Translations under genes and position numbers: made by a program
The notes under the pieces: model-generated
What the model saw: the letters and a program-made list of their open reading frames with translations, nothing else
Database searches by the model: none
Told to the model about the DNA's origin: nothing
Shown: positions 44,687 through 56,330 of the stretch, piece by piece
How positions within the stretch are numbered: position 1 is the stretch's first letter
Layout: the number at the start of each line of letters is the position of its first letter
Assembly (NCBI GenBank): GCA_024305745.1
Contig: JAHRBS010000004.1
Coordinates: 310,001 to 374,000 of the forward strand
Direction: 5' to 3'
Length of the DNA stretch: 64,000 bases
DNA from: Polyporus tsugae
Taxonomy: Eukaryota; Basidiomycota; Agaricomycetes; Polyporales; Polyporaceae

Positions 44687-45115
44687 TCACTGCCACTCAA
44701 CGGTCACTAGCCGGTTCAGATCAAGTTTGAGCCCGGTCAACACCAATCTCTCGACACTAGCATCGAATCGCCATGCAGCGATTTTGAGACCATTGACCGT
44801 GACTTCAGTGGGCGGCGTCTGGGCGGCACCCAAGACGGTGAGCGAATCGAGCGGCTGAGCGATTGCAAAGGTTCCCGCAGGGTGGATCGACACGGCCCCC
44901 TTGCGAGCACCGATCGTGAGCGTCGTGAAGTTCGACATAGGCGGCACCGTCTCCCCATCATCGATGTAAGTGGTCCCGAAGGCATACCCATCCGCCGCCT
45001 GCGCGACGAGAAGAGAGTACGGGCCTTGGCGCGTCTCCGCGATCGTGTACGCCGGCTGTTCATGGAGGGCTCCCCCGCTGCTAGGAGGTCGTGGCACGCG
45101 TTGTGGCACATGTTA
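44687..45115 (-). pseudogene. GH31 alpha-glucosidase C-terminal relic, right copy
   Basis: The better preserved copy of the GH31 tail: AYTIAETRQGPYSLLVAQA, DGYAFGTTYIDDGE, GARKGAVSIHPAGTF, LDSLTVLGAA, ERLVLTGLKLDLN. The pattern of ETRQ-P-LLVA followed by FLDDGE-type words is characteristic of the GH31 C-terminal region. The catalytic barrel is absent: immediately upstream on this strand is the 3' flank of the F-box gene ending at 45322. The left copy at 1840-2400 shares the same truncation. Confidence 0.82.
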
Positions 45116-45321
45116 GCCGCGCTCCCATCCTGGTAGCGTGAGTTGTCAATGTGTGGTGATTCGAAATCCGCTAACTCAGGCTAAAGTACAAACGAGCTGT
45201 ATCCTGACTTCGTCTGCAGAATACTATCAGTAATCGAAGAAGCACCTAAAGCTGAACAAACGTACTACTGTAAATCAGTGCGGCGTACGACATCCGGCCG
45301 TTACTCTTGCCAATATTCATG

Positions 45322-47193
45322 CTAAGCGCGCTCCACACCATCCCTCCACTCTCCCCATCCCAGTCTGCGGGTAGGCTCGTCGCGATCGGAATCGTGGTCA
45401 TCGGCCGAACACCTGCTGTCCTTCATGCCGATCTTGACAGAATCAACATGGTCGTGTATGCCTGTCTCCCTGTAGTCCGGCTTCGTCCGGTACATCCACT
45501 TCATCCTCCAGCGGAACCGGTGTCTGTCATCCAGCCGGATGCGCAATCTCCGCAGACGCCGGCCATCCCCGTCGCGCTGCGCGAGCGCGGGCGCGATGAG
45601 TTCGCAGAGCTCCGGGGGGATGTCGCTGATGATGAGCTCGAGGTGCGGGAAGAGGACTGGGTTGTTGCTCTCGAGGAGGGCGACGACCGCCCGCGCGAGG
45701 TCCATGAGACGATCCGTGTCCTCGTCGTCGCGTTCGTTGTTATGCTTGATGATGAGCGTCGAGACCATGGGCATGCGCGCGGCGAGATGGGGAAGGAGAT
45801 CCTGGGCGGTGTCCCACCCCTGGACCTTAGACTGGAAGTGGAACTCCTCGACACCGGACAGCGGGAGGATCGTCGGCAAGTCGTCGAATGCCCAGCTTGA
45901 CCGTTCTTCCTCTGTGCTCCTCATGGCGTTGATATCCATTGTCACCGAGAGGTCGTTTCCGTGGAAGACGGTGCCGAAGATTGCGAAGCTGCCGACCAGG
46001 TCGAACGCCAGACGACTGATCGCCCGCGTAGCGAGGGCAACTGGAATGAGCGGCGTTGACAACAATGTCCCGCTCCTGGCGTCGATCAACGAAAGGCGGA
46101 GGAATGCGAAGTTCGGAGCCTCGAAGCGGGTCATCAGGTTATGTACTGTAGTGGAAGTCAAGCACCAGATGTACACGCTGTGCAAGCGAAGGAGGATCGC
46201 GGACGAAGGAGGTGCAGCCGCGCCTGGTGGGGAAGTGAATTCGCCGCATTGTATGATGTCGAAGACCTCCAGCGCTGGGGTTTTTCTCAGGAGGTGGAGT
46301 ATACTCGAAGAGTCGACTTCGTCCAGCCCAGTCAGGTGCAAGTGTGTGAGCTGCGGCAATACGTGAGAGGGCACGAAAAGAAAGTTCTCCAATAGCATTG
46401 CCGAGAGGGCACGAAAAGATGCCGGAGCGTCAGTTATCACCGTCGATCCTTGCGCAACACCGTACTTTTGCGGGAAAGGGAAAGCAGGCGGACTCGAGGC
46501 ATGTCGACCGACAGGATGGACTGCAGCCGCCGCACAGGCATCGCGTTGGAAGGTTTGTCGACCCATACGTCCAGCTCGCGGATACGTGCACCATGGTCCT
46601 TGATGACTGTTTTGAGCATATTGTTCCCGTCAAGGCGTCCGCATAAACGAATAAGTGAGCCTAACGATCTGGTGAGCAACACTGGGGCGAATGTGTCCTG
46701 ACGTGCGAAGTCGATGTCCGTCCATAAGAAAGCAGCCTGAGAGCCGATGGCATGCCACTTGTGGCATACTAACATCGCGGAGATAAGGGGATGGTATGAA
46801 GCAAATCTGGAAGCCTTCAACTGTCTGGAAGAACGGGTAGAAGGCGGGTGCCTAAGACGGCCGAGAATCATGCGCAGCAGTTCGGGAGGGAGTCGATTGA
46901 TTGGGACGGTGATGGAGTCGTTCCGGCATCTCCTTAGCTGCATCATGGCTAGGCGGGTGTCTCGCTCCAAAATTTCGATCTATGAATACGTATTCAGTAT
47001 GCATACCCTTCACTGATGGACGAATGTTGAGCGTACAAATTCATCCCTGGTAGTCCTTGTTCGCGAGCAGTCACGTTAACAAGTGTATTGCTCACTCAAG
47101 TATCGCGGTCCCATTCTGCTGTAGGAGAGCAGTGGTTTGGCTTAGGAGTTGCTGCACGGTGGCGGCGATGAGGTGTAGGTTGGTCATATGCAT
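45322..47193 (-). pseudogene. F-box gene A' with a single frameshift
   Basis: Structure matches the intact paralogues: exon 1 47193-47096 (LIAATVQQLLSQTTALL; an in-frame ATG also at 47187), a 10-nt micro-exon 47046-47037 (GGATGAATTT), and exon 3 from 46979 (LERDTRLAMMQLRR; F-box INRLPPELLRMILGRL; MLVCHKWHAIGSQ). The frame is lost between about 46,490 and 46,430, where aligned to gene C one base is missing; it then stays open in the new frame to 45322 (NFLFVPSHVLPQLTHL, ALAQRDGDGRRL). It lacks the last dozen residues of paralogue C. A single indel suggests recent loss, or a sequencing error in an otherwise normal gene. Confidence 0.8.
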
Positions 47194-47567
47194 GCGGGTT
47201 AGTACGGTTTGAGAGCTATGGCAACGTGGCGGGTCTATTGACAATGTGTGAGCCGGTCTCCAGCTGGGTGAAGTCAGAAGATAGGAAGACATACGTGCCA
47301 GGCGTTGGATGTTGAACGTGAATGGGGGAGCAAAGAGAAGGGAGGAGACGTTGGCGATGAGCATGGCCGCGATCTCGTAGCGCCCAATCAAGATGACGAG
47401 CCTAACTTAAGATAACTGGTCGGCTCACCATCGATGAGCTTCACTGTCGTACTTATACTACTTACGCCTTAGAAACATGAGAGGGATAATGGAGACACGA
47501 TGACGAGAGAAGCCACGTGGGGAGCGTCGATGGCCTGGGTCCAGTCGGGAGGTACGCTTCCTGAGCC

Positions 47568-47592
47568 CTCTCTCTCTCTCTCTCTCTCTCTC
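47568..47592. repeat. (CT)n microsatellite
   Basis: A 25-nt uninterrupted CT run in the gap between F-box gene A' and protein D'. Twelve and a half units. Confidence 0.95.
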
Positions 47593-48147
47593 AAGTTACT
47601 GACTCCGCCAACTACTTACCCCCGAGCCTCGATATTGTCCACCAATGGTGGATGATGGAACACATGGCGATAGGACACCGATCACTTGAGAGCGAGGGCG
47701 GTGCTGAGCGATGGGAGGAAGTGGTCCTGACTCTGAGCCTGCGAGGACGATCGGACGCAGTCTACAATGTCGTTCGAGAGGCGCGCGATAGTACTTTTCA
47801 TTTGGTTCATAGTCTGATGGGGTCGTGAAAGGGAGAGTCACGCCCCCCGCACCGCGCTATTTATTTCAAACCCGTCAATTTGCCGTAGATTACAGAAAGA
47901 CGAAGTATCCACTCACTTGATCAAACACAACCCTAGACTGCGGACCACATACAGAGAATCGTGAAGCTTTGTCGAGAAAACGCGCATATATCCAGAGCTA
48001 GTCCACATCGTAAACAAACTGAACCCTCGAATCTAGACTGGAGAGAAGGTTTCTCCGCGTGAGTCCACGAGATTCAGGCGGAAAGGACCAGCATCGAACG
48101 CACCACTGGCAAACTTCATAAGCCCAAACCCTACCAAGTAAACCCAA

Positions 48148-49611
48148 TCACGAGGCATCCGGCGGGGCATCATCGTAGTCGATCCCAATCTCCTCGAACT
48201 CCTCGTGAAAGCTGCCGAACAAGTCGACCATCACGCGCGACGCCACGTCCTTCTCCCGTATCCGCTGGAGGTACCAGAGCTCCCGGAAGGTAAAAGGCAG
48301 CTCGACGTACATCCACGCGCCGAGGAGCAGCCGCTGCAGGCCGTTCATCGGCAGGTACATGGCGCGGCGGCCCGACCAGCGCGCGAGCATTGCGAGCGGG
48401 ACGGAGAAGCCCATGCTCCATTCCAGTGCCCTCGCTATCCGTCTCACCTGCAAAACGGAGGGGGGGCTGTGCGTCAGAAACTCAAAACGAGGCGAGGGGG
48501 TGCGGCAGCTAGGACTTGCCCGCCCGGAACTGCGGTTTGCGAGGTGCGTGGCGCAGATCTCAAGGTCTTCGCGCGGGAGGGCGGCGACGGACTGCTCCTT
48601 GTCGAGGCAGGCGAGCAGGAGGTGCATCCACCTGTTGAAGGTCTTCTGGTCGGACCAGATGTGATAGTCCCACCAGACGAGTTTTCCTACGATGTCCGAC
48701 AAGTAGTAGCTCTCTGAGGAGACGCGTCAGTACTTGCCAGTCACGCTCTTGCGATAGGAGGTAACACGACGGGCATGGCGCTATTTTCGACCGGATAAAA
48801 GTTGACAAAAAGTGAAAGACCTTTTTGAACACGTGACCAATTTGAGAAAAGTCGTTCGAAAGTCTCGCAAAAGAAAAGCTTTCTTCCCCTTTTTGCTCAA
48901 CTTTTCACCCATCCCGAGAAAAGTTAAACACCTATATCGACCTTTTCTAGGCTTTTCGCTCATTGAGAATAGCGCCATGCCCGTCGTGTAAGTAAGTCGG
49001 TACCAGTACGTACCGTCGCGTATCCGCTTGAAGACCTGTGCTAGTCCAGATTTGACGCTGATTGATTGGAGCGCTTCCTGCATTTCTGGCAAGATGTTTG
49101 AGGTGGCGACAGCGCGTTCGCCAGCGCATTCGATAATGTAGAGGCGTTTGTCGTCCAGGGCTAACTCGGCGTACATGATCATTTGTTGCATGGAGAACAT
49201 CGTTGAAGTGAATGCTAGGGCATATAGTCCCGGCAGTTTGAGTGGCGTCAGAGTCGGAAGACGGCGGGGTCTGTGGCGGCGATAGTAGCGATGCAAGGCA
49301 TATGCAGGAGGAAAGACGACGGCCGGCCACCACTGTAACCACTATGGTGTTCACCGTCAGTCTGCTGTTATCAAATTTTACAGAGGAAGACAGGTTACTT
49401 TGCTGAAATGGCCATCCCTGGGACTTGGTTGAGCCTCCAGCACTATCCGTTCCGGCTGATTGATTCCAGAAGGCCCGTTCTCTAGATCGTGCGCCGTAGT
49501 AGCAGGTAAGCTCATCGCGGCCTTACCATTAAGCTGCGTTTTCCTAAGCTGTGGTGATATATCACTCGTTTGAGCGAGTTTCCTGTCAGTGTTGGTTGAC
49601 TCGTCGGTCAT
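48148..49611 (-). CDS. Unknown four-exon protein D', paralogue of D
   Basis: Predicted 344-residue paralogue of the gene at 7407-8527; family not recognised. Exons: 49611-49399, 49341-49014, 48713-48520, 48447-48148, with the same intron positions and phases as D. The N-terminus is longer and polar (about 70 residues). Shared blocks are YRRHRPRRLPTLTPLKL, WWDYHIWSD, ATHLANR, PLAMLARW and NGLQRLLLGAWMY. Intron 2 carries a 224-bp MITE. Intron 3 begins with GCAAGT, a GC-AG donor. The last 60 residues are acidic (FHEEFEEIGIDYDDAPPDA). Hydrophobic segments near WWPAVVFPPAYAL and MGFSVPLAML suggest membrane contact. The frame is intact. Confidence 0.75.
48765..48988. mobile_element. MITE with perfect 21-bp terminal inverted repeats
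   Basis: A 224-bp element in intron 2 of D'. Its ends are perfect 21-bp inverted repeats beginning CACGACGGGCATGGCGCTAT. TAA directly flanks both sides (48762-48764 and 48989-48991), a 3-bp target duplication of the kind made by PIF/Harbinger transposases. The inside is A/T- and pyrimidine-rich with several AAAAGT and CTTTTC words and no coding capacity. The perfect ends suggest recent insertion. Splice sites of the host intron are outside the element and intact. Confidence 0.88.
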
Positions 49612-50952
49612 GGAGGGAAGGCTGTGTAGTGCGCGGACTCCTGAACAGTAGAGACTTCCAGCTATCGGAGGTACCGGTTCCAGTCAAGTAATTGTTCAAC
49701 GTTCAACTTCAGTCTTCAATGCGACGCGCAGGCGCAGGCGCTAACAGGCCGGCAGGTGCCACGGGTTCGAGCCTGGCTCGAGCCACCACTGAAAGTTTTG
49801 CTATCTGCTACTGGCAACGGGGCCGGGTGCGAGCGATCTCACGTTCCTCCTGCTAATATCCCATGCTAGCACGCGCTGGAGGATTTCAAGCAAAGCTTGT
49901 GCTCAGCGGCTTAAATCAAGTTCAACGACGTCATCCTCGACGACCGCATGCCTGAGCCCAGCGCAACATCAAGGCTTGCTCCACATGTGCCTAATATCTC
50001 GGTAAGTTGGTACGCTCGCGGTGGCTGTTTCCACGCAGGAAACAGGGGCGAGACCGTGCGCGACATGGCCTCGGATTCGACATGCGAGCGATTATCCGAG
50101 GCTAGAATCGGTGGTGTGGGAGGGGGAGAACGATTTGGGAAGCCAATTCGCCTCCGGCACGCCTCTTTAGTGGACAATGACCCTGTTGGATGCGGAGGGA
50201 TAAATAAGTGACCAGACGGTAAAGTGGTGGCGACTGTGAACACTTACTCTCCAGCTACCACGGTCCATAAACTCTGCGCTTCTCGTCTCACGGTCTTCCT
50301 CGACGAGGGAAGAACACGTCACAAGGATGCACACGGTCACCAGCTACAGCTGTAGTTCCCTACCGCCTGGAAAGCTGTCTCCGATACCCGAGTGTCCAGT
50401 TGGTCCGAGACATACGGCGTGGTATATTATTGAACGGCGGTTGCAAAAATCAATTGACGTGTTAGTGTGCTTATCTGGCAAACTTCAATAGGAGCAGTGC
50501 TTACAGGGAAGAGTCTGGGGTCGAGGAAAACGTGATGATGAAGGGGTTCGAGGAAACAAATCTGTGAGAGGAGTCAAGGAGCATGAGCCCAACATACGTG
50601 TAAGGAGACTAGGTGGGAAACATATGCCCTCCATTGCACGCACACCTTGTTTTCATGCCACCCCTGGGAAGTTCGCAACGATGCGACTCTAAATCCTGCT
50701 ACGTATAAGTATCAAGTGGGACAATTGGGTTGAATGGGCACTTTGGACTCCAACACGGTTCAGTGAGGTTGCCACTGTCGTTATCGCTCTTCAGTCACAC
50801 CTGGAGGGACCGGATTATTCTGCTCTAAAGTAAGTACAAACAATCAGATGCTCAACGAGGTTAATCACTCACGGTTTGAGTGTACAAGTTGACCGTCGCA
50901 GACCCCCCGCACAGATTGACACAGTGCCTGCGTTCCAGCCTTGCGCCATCCA
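49612..50952. other. Intergenic, nothing recognised
   Basis: About 1.3 kb between the start of D' and the GDT1 region. No domain, tRNA or repeat is supported. It should contain the D' promoter on its left side. Confidence 0.45.
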
Positions 50953-51351
50953 TGGTTCTCACAGAGTATGCTTCAATATCCACTTTTACTTGTCTCTCGT
51001 TGATACGACTACCCCATAGATCGGTTGGGACTCAGAGAACACTGACAGTGAAGGTGGTGGAGAAAGAGCAACTTGAAAACCCGGGGACGCTGACAGCAAG
51101 CCGGGCCGCGATTGGCTGCGCAGTCCTCATTCCAGTCACGTGTGAGCGGTGTACTTCCCCTTGGCGCCCGTACGTGTCTTGGAACTCAACGGCTTCCTCG
51201 ACGTCCTCCTCGTCCTCTCTTCCTTGCAGGCCTCCTACCTCCTCGGCCCTACGCTGTTCTTGCGTTCTTATCCAAGCATTTGCTGGAAACCAGGGGTGCG
51301 TGTTCCCACATGCCTGTGTACATTGCGAAGCAAACACCGAACAGACTTTGA
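50953..51351 (+). other. Coding-like stretch upstream of GDT1
   Basis: ATG GTT CTC ACA GA at 50953 can be spliced (GTATGC ... CCCCATAG) to a frame reading QRTLTVKVVEKEQLENPG and AAIGCAVLIPVT. Further possible exons follow but in mixed frames. This may be the true 5' end of GDT1, which in many fungi has a signal peptide before the first transporter motif, or a small separate gene. I could not join it in phase to 51352. Confidence 0.3.
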
Positions 51352-52334
51352 ATGGCCCAAGATGTCACGCCTGCCAACGACGAGGGTGCCTTCCACGCCC
51401 TCTGGCGGTCCTTCGCGATGATCATATTCTCTGAGATCGGTGACAAGACCTTCCTCATCGCCGCCATTCTCGCCATGCGCCACCCTCGCTTAATCGTCTT
51501 CGCCGGGGCGTTCGGTTCGCTCGTCGTCATGTCCATCCTCTCCGCCGAGCTCGGCCACCTCCTCCCCACCCTAATCCCGCGCAAGTGGACACAGGCGTGC
51601 GCAGCAACGCTGTTCCTGGTCTTCGGCGCGAAGATGCTGCAGGAGGGCCGCGAGATGAAGGCGGGGAACGAGAAGATCCAGGAGGAGATGAAGGAGGCCG
51701 AGGAGGACATCGAGGGGGACGAGGCCGCGTACGACGGGCCGGGTCTACCCACGGATGCCATCCCGCTCGAAGCGGTCGAGGCCGGCCAAGGGAATGGACA
51801 TGCCCGTCGGCGGTCGAACGGCGGGCGTCCCGCATCGCCGGGCTCCCCGACGCAGACCATGAAGTCCTACGCCGACGCCGCCCGCAACTTCTTCAGCTAC
51901 CTACTCGGGCCGGTCTTCGTGCAGTCGTTCGTGCTCACGTTCCTTGGCGAGTGGGGCGACCGCAGCCAGATATCCACCATTGCGCTCGCGGCGGCCGATG
52001 TGAGTACCTTATCGCCCCTGTGCTATTTGTGGTGCCTGACCTCCGGTCTTTGTGCGCGCGTAGAACTTGTATGTCGTTGCGTTAGGCACGATTGTCGGCC
52101 ACTCGTTATGCACCGCGCTTGCTGTTACGGGTGGTCGATACGTATCCACCAAAATATCCGTGAAGCATGGTGCGTGTCTGTCCTGTGAATGCTAGCGTGC
52201 ATTGTACTGATCTCGGCTCGATAGTTACGCTGGCGGCGAGCGCGTTGTTCATCCTGTTCGGCATTGTGTATTTCTACGAAGCTTTCCTATCCATAGACAC
52301 GGACAAGGCGGATTTGCATTCTCTGTCGCCTTAA
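51352..52334 (+). CDS. GDT1: GDT1-type Mn2+/Ca2+ transporter (UPF0016/TMEM165 family)
   Basis: Golgi cation transporter exchanging Mn2+/Ca2+ for H+, needed for glycosylation. Predicted 287 residues from exons 51352-51999, 52064-52169 and 52225-52334. The two diagnostic repeats are present: FSEIGDKTFLIAAILAMRH (E28-x-G30-D31-K32-T33) and FLGEWGDRSQISTIALAA (E200-x-G202-D203-R204-S205). Each opens a three-helix half. Between them lies a cytosolic loop with a charged coiled part (MKEAEEDIEGDEA) and a Ser/Pro stretch. The end is ASALFILFGIVYFYEAF. The start at 51352 follows an in-frame TGA, so this ATG is the first possible one unless upstream exons are spliced in. No N-terminal signal peptide in this model. 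Confidence 0.88.
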
Positions 52335-55300
52335 CCAGGCGTATTGAATTAGAACGACTCGTGTTTCACCTACAGGCCTGCTGCAATGGGTGTATCGACT
52401 CGTCGATCCCAGTCGAAACACTTGCCTTCGCAGTACAGCGAGAACGTCGTGGGCATGTTTTTCTTTCCTCTTCAGAACCTTTTTGAGGGAATTCAATGGT
52501 CTCGGCCGCGTTACCGGCTCGGAGTGTGGTTCGATATCGTGAGTGCATCGCCCAGCCGCCCGAATAACAATTGCTATACGTCTGTTGCTAGAGGGATCCT
52601 CTCGCGATTTTCATGCAACAGACCGCAAAGAAACCCACCCAGAGGCGCGGATGCACTCTCGCGCTCGATCCAGACCTGAGACAAAGGTCCATCCAAGATC
52701 ATCCACACCTTTCTTTCACAAATGTCGCGTTCTGTTCCGCAACCACGATCATTATGTAGGCTTTAGGTCGCGAATGGGCTTCCAATCCGGTAACTTGAAC
52801 GGCGCGGCGACCAACGGCTGCACCGGTCAATATATTCGACCGTTTCACAAGTCCAAGTCCGCGAGTCACAGCCACCACGCGTCCGCAGCGCCGTCCCTGA
52901 AAACTTGAATCTCGCCCAGTCCGGTGCAGTGACTCGAAGGGCCTCTTCATTCCATTTCCTTATCCCCACCAGGGCGTGGTCTCAAATCGCCGCGATTGCG
53001 GCCATCGGACACGGACTCACAGGACATTCCACCTCTCAACGCTGGGATTTTGCCAGGCACTGCGCCTATGGGGATCGACTCGGCTGTCGGACCTGCACTG
53101 GCAGGCTGCGGCGCAGGGCGGGTGCGCCCGATACCCCCGCTCGCCACTCCAGCCCTCTCTCGAGTCTCTGGCCTCGAGGTCCATAATCAAAGTACGTAAC
53201 TGTCAGTGTTACCGTGTCAATCTACTCCGCTCACATCGGGTTCCGACAAGTCTGCAACAGTCCCGCCACGTGTCACCCACCATCCGCAGAGTGAATTGCC
53301 CGCCGTCACCCTGCCAAGTGCAGAGGTGCGATTCAGCGCGCCATACTCCTGGTCCTTGGGTCTGGGGACCCTTGCTGTTCGATTTACGAATCACTGAACA
53401 TTGGCGGTACGTACTATCTCCATCGTTGATGATTGCGCACGAAATCTCGCTGACGGAGTCTTCCCGCTCCTTCAATTTATCACCGCCACTCACCTGCATC
53501 GTCAGGCTCGAAGCCTAGTCACCTATCAATAATGTGAGAAACGAGGACGCCCGGGTAGCCCAGGAAACTTGAAGAACCGGACGCCAACTACGAGAATCGG
53601 AGGGACGTACCTTGCCACACCTTCCTGGTGTGCTTGCGGCTTCTCGATGACATCGAGCGAGGAGTCGTAGGGAGATCCGTGCGCCCATCATGCGATTTCG
53701 GAAAGCCACAAGAAGTGTAGTTCGAACGTTCGAGTGTACGACCTATCTATATGCGGGGTTTTATACTGTCGTCCTTGTGGGTGATGTTCATCGTTTCCTC
53801 ATTTATTTAGCGCTCAGCGCGATTCATCCTCTTGCTGATTATCGGGTTTTCTGCGATAGCAGACTGTACAGGCGAATGAATGCAACCACTGCTTGGTGGG
53901 AGGACTTACGATGGGTTTCCCAGAGGATTATCCACACTTTCTCCGCGCAGGATAGAGTTGGCTTCTCCGAGTTGCGAGTCCTGGCCACCTAAGTCGCTCC
54001 CTTTCTCCCTCCCGCCAGGAGAATACAAGGTGGGTTGCCAAGAACCGTATCACGTGACGACTCTGAAAGTCTAATTGGCTATTTTGAAAGGCGTCCGGGC
54101 GGCGATTCTCGTTGTAACCGATGCTATCGTGAGGTATATGCATCCGTGGCTGCCCCAGCATGCTACTGAACGTGCGACCGGTCTCGATCGTTGCATCGAT
54201 GGGCGCAGAGCCCTGGAAACCAGGTGCCGAGGTCCAGATAGGATAGATGGCCCACGCTGTGAATTGTGGCAATGCCGAATCCTTCGACCATGGTTCCACC
54301 GGGAGCCTATGGAGTATCAGCCAATTGCGCCTGCGTGAGTGGGTGTTTAGGGAGTCTGGCTTGCTACTCACAACGTCACCTCCCCTCAGGGCCTCCCACG
54401 CCCTTCGCTGATTATCAGAATCGTCTCGAACCCGGGTCCGAAATCCCCACTCGTTGGACGGCGGCGCAGACGAATGGCAACCTTGTTTTTACGGTGTATC
54501 TCCGCCCCATTCTCTCATGAGAACGAGGGAATGGCGATACACGCTGGGGGTGAAGGGAGTAGACGCCCAATTGCAACTGGAAAGTGTTCGAGGTACGGCG
54601 AGATTGCGCATCGTCGTTTGTGCGAGGATCCCTCGGCAACCACCCGGGATACCAGACATGGCCGTCGGTGAACATCCAGAAGCCTCGCGGACTCCATTGG
54701 TGAGTGTCTATAACTTTCTAGACCGTGTAAGCGGTGCATTAAATGACGACAGCGCTTGAGGGCACCCCGGGAACCCATGTCGAGCTTCAACGACTGCGGT
54801 CTCCCGCTTCCGCGCCGACCTCACGGTCTCATGCCTCACCTTTCATTCTCCTCCAGTCCCCTTTGGTCGCCGCTATGGCGGCCGGTTATCAGGGGAACAA
54901 ACATAGTCCATTCCCAGAGCGCGGCATGCCTGTGCGCCGACGGGACAATCCTGGTGACGTAGCGTCTATCTCTCGGCCAATCTGTATCGCAGGAAAAGGT
55001 CCGTGCTCCAGAGTATCCACCGGTCAGGACGCTGATGGACGAATTAGATGCGCCACGCCCCCCGGAAGCGTGGTTTTGCCAAAAACGCACGTCGAGACGC
55101 ACCCAGGGCCCGGTTCTCCGCAAAGATCTGCCCTCATTCTGCCCCTCTGCTCCCAGGAGGCCTGCCCGGACGCTGGCGAGGTCCGGTTCTTTGTTCCAGG
55201 TGACCCGAAGGCTTGCGCGGGACTTGAAATCGAGGGAACGTCCCGCCCCTTATTGGTGCGTTTCTCGCCTCGAGACGCGATCTGCGAGTACATGAGGACC

Positions 55301-56330
55301 TACCACAGGGTTTGGGCCTTCTCTGGACCTACAGCCCGCTTGGAGGCTCCTTTTAGTCCCGATCTATAGCGGTGCTTGTGAGCGGTGCGATCGTCGCGAT
55401 CTCCTACAATCACCCACAAGCACACAACGTTAACGCGTCGCGTGGGGGACAATGAATGAACTTCGTGACCCCGTTTGTGCGTGTGTCACAAGGCTGCCCT
55501 TTTGCGTCGCGGTCCCCGAAACTGATTCTCTTCTCTAACAGATCCCTGAGCGTGTTACCGAGCTTGGCTTGTGTCATACACGCACAGCTCCCAAGATGCG
55601 ACGTTCTCTCCCTTTCAGGCAACTTCGTGTACGTTCTTAGCGTGCAGATCCCTGCCTCCGGATTAGCTCTCTTGTAAGTCATTTTCAAGAATCTCCTTTA
55701 TCTGGCATCACTCAACCATTTCTCGTGCGAGCAGCAGCTTACAGCGCGCCTGGGGACATCGGATTTGCTCCCGGACCTACCCAGTACCCTGTTGAGCCGC
55801 ACTAGCAGCACCCATTCTTTGCTCGTGCTCAAATGTGTCTTCGTGATTGATAACGCTCTCCTGGAAACGCCACCAAAGAAATCATTTCTTTAGGCCACGG
55901 CACGTGTTATACTTACCGAACGCCGCACTTACTATAAAAGTATGGGAAGATTACACCAAACGGCGACTGGGCCGCCCAAGTGGGGTACGTCCAACGTCTC
56001 CACGAAACTCGGTGGTACTCGTCGAACGTTCATTACTAAAGTAGCGCAGAGGGGAGAGAGTGGCCGGACCCAAAGGTCACATATTGTATAAGCCTGATTG
56101 TAGAATCATCATGGCGGTTCGAAAGCTATTCTTGCCCCCGTCATGTTCTTTCGGAATTGGCGTTCCTAACCTCTCGCGTTTGCGTCGCTGAAGGACGAAT
56201 GTCGCACCATACATTCTCCACCAAGCGGCATCAATGGTTATAACGCATGCATTCTATTCTATAGCACCCTTCTGCTCCAGGTCACGTTCTATGTATCCAC
56301 GACATATCAGGCAACACGTTCCCTCTTCTT
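52335..56330. other. Four-kilobase stretch without recognisable gene
   Basis: Many short frames occur on both strands but none keeps a domain or a consistent exon chain. Some pieces look faintly coding (for example near 54,780-55,370 plus strand and 54,840-55,120 minus strand). They may be strongly decayed genes or a lineage-specific gene that I could not model. No tRNA or inverted repeat was noticed. Confidence 0.4.

Noticed and set aside
47568..47592. CT run as part of a transposon end
   Set aside because: No inverted repeat or target duplication around it; simple microsatellite.
31413..47995. CGCATATATCCAG found near both 31,418 and 47,983
   Set aside because: Only 13 nt identical, flanks differ; likely chance or a tiny relic of the duplicated block.
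49755..49800. tRNA-like 3' half (GGTTCGAGCC near GAGCCACCA)
   Set aside because: The T-arm stem does not pair properly and no matching acceptor, D-arm or anticodon stem could be drawn upstream.
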